Source: Diaporthe sp. PMI_573 (taxonomy: Eukaryota > Ascomycota > Sordariomycetes > Diaporthales > Diaporthaceae). Taken from it: a stretch of 64,000 nucleotides of DNA. The translations under genes were made by a program, and so were the position numbers. Positions 58,747-64,000 of the stretch are shown here, in pieces. The notes beneath the pieces were generated by a model. The model searched no databases. It was not told the DNA's origin and saw only the letters and a list, made by a program, of their open reading frames with translations. Each line of letters starts with the position of its first letter. Position 1 is the first letter of the stretch. The stretch is from positions 62,001 through 126,000 of the forward strand of contig JAJTUP010000029.1 in assembly GCA_021399435.1 (NCBI GenBank), read 5' to 3'.

Positions 58747-59859
58747 ATGGCTACACACGCCACAAATACAGAACCCCTCAAAGTCGACCCCTCCAGCATC
58801 CCCCTCTCCCTGGCCTCATGCTCCATCGGCCTGCCCAAACACACCCTCCACCAGAAACTCGAGGCCATCTCCCAGGCCGGCTTCAAGGGCATCGAGCTCT
58901 CCTTCCCGGACCTGCTCTCCCACGCCAACGAGCTCGTCAAGCTCGGCAAGATCAACCCATCACCTGGTCAAACAGGCAATGACGACGAAAGCAGCGTGGC
59001 AGAAGACGACTGGCCCACCCTGCGCGAGGCAGCAAAGTCCGCCGGGCACCTCTGCTCAACCCACGGCGTAAAGATCCTAGTCCTACAGCCCTTCGCCAAC
59101 TTCGAGGGCTGGCCCGCAGGATCCCCAGAGCGCGAGGCCGTCTTCGCCCGCGCAAAGGGCTGGCTTTCCATCATGGAGGCGAGCGGGTGCGACATGCTGC
59201 AGGTAGGATCCACGGACTCGCCCGCCGCAACGGGGGACAGGTCGAAACTAGCTGCGGACCTGGGCGAGCTGGCGGACCTGCTGAGACCAAAAGGCTTCCG
59301 CATCGCGTACGAGAACTGGTGCTGGGCGACGCACGCGCCCGGCTGGAAAGATGTGTGGGAGATCGTGCGGCTCGCGGGGCGGGATAATATCGGGCTGTGC
59401 CTGGATACGTTCCAGTCCGCGGGCGGCGAGTGGGGGGATCCCACGACCGGGTCGGGGAAGCTGGAGGGCGTGGACGACAAGTCGCTGGAGACCTCGTGGC
59501 ATGACAGCCTGCGCGAGCTGGCGGCCACTGTCCCCGCGGACAAGATCTACTTCCTGCAGATAAGCGACGCGTACCACATGCAGCCGCCCCTCGTGCCGCG
59601 GCCGGAGCCCAACGACGACACGGGCCTGCGGCCCCGGGGCCGGTGGAGCCACGACTACCGGCCCCTGCCGTACGACGGCGGGTACCTGCCCATCGCGGAC
59701 TTCACGCGGGCCGTGCTGGGGACGGGGTTCCGCGGGTGGCTGAGCGTGGAGGTGTTTGACGGGCAGTTTGAGACGAAGTACGGGGACGACCTGAGGGGGT
59801 TCGCGGAGAAGGCGAGGGAGAGCACGCTGAGGCTGGTGCGTGAGGCTGCGGGCTTATGA
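58747..59859 (+). CDS. TIM-barrel sugar isomerase / 3-dehydroshikimate dehydratase-like
   Basis: Intronless, 370 aa, cytosolic. Member of the AP-endonuclease-2 / xylose-isomerase-like TIM-barrel superfamily, close to fungal 3-dehydroshikimate dehydratases of quinate catabolism. The barrel start reads SLASCSIGLPKHTL and AGFKGIELSFPDL. Metal ligands are expected in AYENWCWATHAPGW (Glu), GLCLDTFQSAG (Asp), FLQISDAYHMQPP (Asp/His) and LSVEVFDG (Glu). The ATG at 58747 is chosen because the preceding in-frame codons have no ATG. It lies divergent to a 6-phosphogluconate dehydrogenase pseudogene, which hints at an old sugar-acid catabolic pair. The exact substrate is uncertain. Confidence 0.85.
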   Translation: MATHATNTEPLKVDPSSIPLSLASCSIGLPKHTLHQKLEAISQAGFKGIELSFPDLLSHANELVKLGKINPSPGQTGNDDESSVAEDDWPTLREAAKSAGHLCSTHGVKILVLQPFANFEGWPAGSPEREAVFARAKGWLSIMEASGCDMLQVGSTDSPAATGDRSKLAADLGELADLLRPKGFRIAYENWCWATHAPGWKDVWEIVRLAGRDNIGLCLDTFQSAGGEWGDPTTGSGKLEGVDDKSLETSWHDSLRELAATVPADKIYFLQISDAYHMQPPLVPRPEPNDDTGLRPRGRWSHDYRPLPYDGGYLPIADFTRAVLGTGFRGWLSVEVFDGQFETKYGDDLRGFAEKARESTLRLVREAAGL

Positions 59860-60369
59860 AATTTAGTGAGGAGGCAGAGCAACCAAGTCGATGGGGAAAT
59901 CCTGACTGGGCGAAAGCGTCGCCATGACCAGAGAGATGAAGTACAAGTGAACGGAGTCATGGGCGAGCCTTGCTCCATGCAGGCGCAGCGGCTACAGCGG
60001 ATCCGCGGCACCTATCAAGGGGAGACGAGGGAGTTGCCGAACGGGCAGGAGTGGCCTCGGAGTAACAGCGGGGTGGAGGAGAGGGAGGACGTCATAATAG
60101 CGAGGGAGAGCATGCCGGAGGAGAGGCGTAGGGGCAACAACACTTAGTAGTCCAAACGGCCTTTTAGTAATGCCCCTCAGCCCCTCAAACTCATATCGTG
60201 ATCTCATGTGTCCGTTCTAAATTTTAGTCGCAGCAGACACCATTGTCACGTTTCATTGCCACATTGGGGTCATATAGGGCACTTGATCGAACTGTATATC
60301 CCTAGATTACTAAGTAATTACGGCAATGCACATGTCAGTTACACTCCCATCATCACTACATCAACCCCC
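59860..60369. other. Intergenic stretch between convergent genes
   Basis: 3' flanks of the TIM-barrel gene and the sedolisin. No gene seen. Confidence 0.5.
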
Positions 60370-62218
60370 TTACTCATTGGCAACCCCAGGCGCAGCAGCC
60401 GCCAACAACTTGTCAAAGACCGGCGTTCCAAGACCCGTGACAGGGTCCCAACCAGCCGTGCAGTTCCACCTCGCCCCAGAAGAAGGAAGTCCACCGCCCG
60501 CGTTCTGGCAGCCGCTGGAGAAGCCAGCCGTGATGTCCAGGAGCGCGGCCGAGTTGTTGTACAGCCAGGGGTTGAGGAAACCCAATGGCGCGCTGCCCTG
60601 GGACTTGCGAGCGGCGTTGAGCAGGGCAACAACACCGGCAAAGGCAGGCGACGAAGCCGAGGTGCCGGAGAGCTGGGCCTTGCGGCCCTTGTCGTACACA
60701 ATAAACGACTGGCCCTGGGCGGCGACGTCCGGGATCCCGCGGCCCGAGGCGTTGTACAGGCCCTTGTAGGTGTTGCCGATGGAGCTCAGGTAGGCGGGGA
60801 CGGCGTCGGCCTGCCACTCAGGCTGGGCGTGGTAGATGCTGAAGCCGCCGGACGAGAAGGACACGCCGCGCTCCGGGGCGGACCCTGTGGTTGCGCCGAC
60901 TGCCGTTACCCAGGGGCAACCCGCGGGGAAGGTCGGCTGGAATGTGGTGGTGGTGTTGTCGACGTTGGACTTGCACGCGCCTCCCGGGCCGGAATCACCA
61001 CTGCTGAACAGGACGGAGACGCCGCGGGCACCGAGCTGCATGAATAGGTTGCACACCTTCAGGGCGTAGTCCTTGGGGACGGACTGCTCCTCCTCGCCGT
61101 ACGAGGTCGTCAGCGTCTGCGGGAGGTCGGCGTCATCCTCCGCGAGCAAGTAGGTGAGGAACTCGAGGTATGGCTCGTTGGTGGATGGGAACTTGTTGTT
61201 CAGGGTCGGGATGAGCGGGCCACGCCCACCGGTGCTGTACTCCAGGATGGGAATCGGCTGGCTCACGGCCAGGACGTACTGCAGGTCCAGGTTTGCCTCG
61301 CCTGTCACGAAAATTATCAATTAGCACAGGTATCGAGGCAGGAGGTGCAGGCTTATAAGCTTCCTGAGATTATCACTCACCAGAGTCGTCAGAGCTGCTC
61401 TGGTCATTGAGACCACCGTTAATGGTCGTGACGGAGAAGTTCTGGCCGGCACCCTCGGGGAACACCTGAGTCGTGAACGACTCAAGATCGGCGTACCGGG
61501 CATACTCCTCCAGGTACGACGCGAACGCGATCAGATTTCCCTCCGTCTCGGGCGTGTAACCGATGTTGTACTGAGCCTTGAGACACTGGGGAGTGACCGT
61601 GGTAGTGCAAGGGGCGGCAGCCGCAGCAGCAGTGGCGGCAACGTCCTGCTTGAGCGCAGCCACGTTGTCATCCTCCTCGACGATCACAATGTCGAAGATG
61701 GTCGACTTCTTGGAGCCCAATTGGCCGAACCTCGTCGTGGGTTGGATCAGGTCAATGTGCTGGGCGAGCTCATCCGGGACGCCGTAGCTGAGGGTGCGCA
61801 GCTTGAGGCCGCCGCCCTTCTCGTACTCGTACCAGCCGAAGTCGGCGTCCAGCATGGCATTGGCGGTCTTGACATCGGTGGAGATGGTCATCCAGTCGTT
61901 GTCCACAGCAGGGACGACGCCATACTTGGCAAGCCAGGTGGTGACATCGGCGACGGACTGCTCCGTGGGGGCCACGTAGGAACGGAGCTCCTCGCGGGTC
62001 AGGTGCTTGCCGTAGCTTGGGTGGCCCGGGGAGGAGACGGCCAGGACGGCCTGCTCGAGGGCGGCGGCATGCTGCTGCTTGAGGCCGATCTTGAGGGCGA
62101 GCTTGTCAGTGGGCAGGGCAGCCGAGGTCTTGGTCCATCCCTGAGGGACGTCCGGGACGCTGTCGAGCACGCGAGCCGAGACTGCGGCCGCAGCTGTGAG
62201 GAGGGCCAGGCAAAGCAT
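60370..62218 (-). CDS. Secreted sedolisin (S53), tripeptidyl peptidase
   Basis: Acid-acting serine-carboxyl peptidase. Exons on the minus strand: 61381-62218 and 60370-61301 (phase 1), giving 589 aa. A signal peptide of about 15 residues is followed by a pro-domain (about 20-190) with HPSYGKHLTREEL typical of the S53 pro-peptide. The catalytic Glu/Asp pair is E281 and D285 in GEANLDLQY just after the intron. The oxyanion Asp lies in FSSGDSG, and S494 in GTSASSP is the nucleophile. The C-terminal region with DITAGFSSGC and AGWDPVTGLGTP carries the calcium-site Asp residues. Secreted members cut tripeptides from protein N-termini at low pH to feed the fungus. Confidence 0.93.
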
Positions 62219-64000
62219 CGTGACCGAGGCAGGGCCTAGGGGAGAGTGACGACGGTGGTAGGAGGGGGAGTGCGAGGGGTGGGGAGGGACAGGAGAGAAG
62301 GCATGGGAAAGGGGAGGAGAACCACGCGCCCTTTATCATCATCACCCTCCAGCCAAGCAGTCAGAGCGGGTTCGTGGTCGATCCATTGGGCTGTTGACAA
62401 GACGGGGCTGGTGATCGGAAAATGGAAGTGGCCCTCAGTTACATTGAGTGCTGCTCGTACCGGTTTCTGGTTCCCCACGTAGTTTACGATGGCCCTGCAT
62501 GGGATCGGCACACAGATAGGTAGGTACCTTGTGTGATGCGAGCCCGGTGGTTCTGACTTAACAGATCCCCACCAGGTTAAACGGTGATGCCGTTTGACCA
62601 TGACCCAATCATGTCCCCTTTCTGGAGTCCCCTTGCTAAGGCCCCGTTCGCAGATGGCAAGGAACCTCGGGATGGATATCCCAGCAATGAGCTTAAAACC
62701 CACTGTTAACGGGATGATGGCGGCGGGCTACCCAAACCCAAAATTAAGGACGAGATTACACTTAGCTTCCTTGACTCTCCCGCCCGGCACTTTAGACTTG
62801 CGGCTGCTTCCACGCGCTGCCCTGTAATGGTCTTGATACAGATGCTCTGCTTTCTTGGGGAATCTTCTCAGCATCGTGTCTGTTTTCTCAATTCACCCGG
62901 ATCTCGCTCATCCCTCTGATCTGCTGATCCCTTGGTGCATTAAAGATCACCCAAGTAATATCCGTGATAAATATCGGCAGCTCGGTACAACAGTCTAGGC
63001 TAGAAGTGGCAGGACGCACACTCTGACCTCCGCTTAGCCAAGCATTTGCCCCATAGCCAGTACCACCTGGCACGCTTGGCTAGGTCAGTTACACACCGGC
63101 GCGTCATCCACCTGGCCTCCAGGCTGGATCAAGCATTGCCAGTGCCTGTATTCAGTTTAGTTGTCCTGGGCGATAAGAGCTTAATTCAACTGCTCCTCCG
63201 GGGCTGCATATTGGTGGATCTTTAGAGCTTGTGGCGGACCTGAGCTCGCCATGTCACCATCTCGGGCAAGGTCGCATCATAGACTTGATGGAGGCGCACG
63301 GCGCCTATCGGTGCGACATCAAGGTGCCATTCAGGGGCGGGAGTGGTGCATGTACGCGTGCGCATATGCACACGCTACGCAAAGTACGCGCCTGACCGAC
63401 CCAGAGAATGCTGTAAATCCTGGATTTTGCTGCGATGACTGCACCACATCCTCACTTCGAACCGTCCGTAAGAGGACGTCTGTAATGGAGGCCCGGCTCG
63501 TAATCCAAAACAGGCTGGTCGATAGCATAATTGTATGCATAAAACCCCCTCACTCTTGCACCCATTTAGACTTCCGTCACCCGACCGGCTAAAATTCTGA
63601 CCAATTGCACGGTCCATCTCGTATCTGTCTACCATTACTCGTTCACACAGTTCAGGCAGCCGTTTCTCCTCGTACTCTCCTCTTCTTGGCCCCGGCTTGG
63701 ATACTTTAGAGGTCTTGTCCCGCCCAGCCTACTAGACTGCTCACCAATGGCCCCATCTCTGTGTGATCAGCTGTGGAAGGTTGATGCGAGGTAGAAATGC
63801 TATCGGCTGGCCTCAGCGCTAAAGCTGCGAGACTCGACCGGTCCCCAGGACGACCAACCAACAGCCCTCTCATGACAGTTAGCACTGTCCGTTGTTGGCC
63901 AAACTCTTGTTACCAATTCACCTTTGCGAATGCGAAAGATTGAGTGCGAAATTCAATTGGAGCTTGAATGAGGCGAACGCTGTTTGACCGAGATTAAAAG
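62219..64000. other. Gene-free stretch to the window end
   Basis: Upstream flank of the sedolisin gene and a further 1.5 kb with short ORFs only. No gene, repeat or RNA recognised. A gene starting beyond 64000 could use the last few hundred bases as promoter. Confidence 0.45.

Overview
The window is a piece of a filamentous ascomycete (Pezizomycotina) nuclear genome. Genes have one to five short GT-AG introns of roughly 50-130 bases. Family content is typical of moulds: a HET protein, a CFEM-type PTH11 receptor, a cutinase, a killer-toxin-like GH18 chitinase, a DUF6604 protein and a sedolisin. Many products carry signal peptides and act on plant or fungal polymers, so a plant-associated or saprotrophic lifestyle is likely. 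The class (perhaps Sordariomycetes) cannot be fixed from the sequence alone.

Layout. 0.3-4.2 kb: large CBM18-GH18 chitinase broken by one in-frame TAG. 4.7-10.5 kb, minus strand: an unrecognised 510-aa protein, a small secreted M35 metallopeptidase and a DUF6604 protein. 11-13.3 kb: a divergent pair of paralogous four-cysteine secreted proteins. 13.6-14.5 kb: an AsaB/CmcJ-type oxidoreductase. After about 3.4 kb without a clear gene come a cutinase with an Ala/Gly-rich tail (17.9-18.8 kb), a frameshifted candidate gene near 21 kb, an MFS transporter of the allantoate-permease type and a secreted type-B carboxylesterase (to 26 kb). 26-32.5 kb is gene-poor, holding only a Cys-rich/Gly-rich small protein. 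32.6-34.5 kb is a HET protein with an in-frame minisatellite.

35.8-45 kb holds a NIF3/YqfO-like small protein, a small membrane protein, an aristolochene-synthase-like sesquiterpene cyclase tail-to-tail with a membrane P450 (a minimal eremophilane-type cluster), and a CFEM/PTH11-type receptor. 45.3-51.3 kb holds a Cdc1/Ted1-like metallophosphoesterase, an HExxH protein whose exons do not join cleanly and an unrecognised three-exon protein. 53-54.8 kb is a secreted berberine-bridge-enzyme-like flavin oxidase. 56.1-57.7 kb is a heavily damaged 6-phosphogluconate dehydrogenase pseudogene. 58.7-59.9 kb is a TIM-barrel sugar isomerase / 3-dehydroshikimate dehydratase-like enzyme. 60.4-62.2 kb is a secreted sedolisin (tripeptidyl peptidase).

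How they fit: secreted hydrolases (chitinase, M35, cutinase, carboxylesterase, sedolisin), candidate effectors and a surface receptor suggest an accessory, environment-facing region. The cyclase/P450 pair is the only clear biosynthetic unit. All exon joins were worked out by eye from splice consensus, frame and family conservation. No RNA gene, CRISPR array or intact transposon was recognised.
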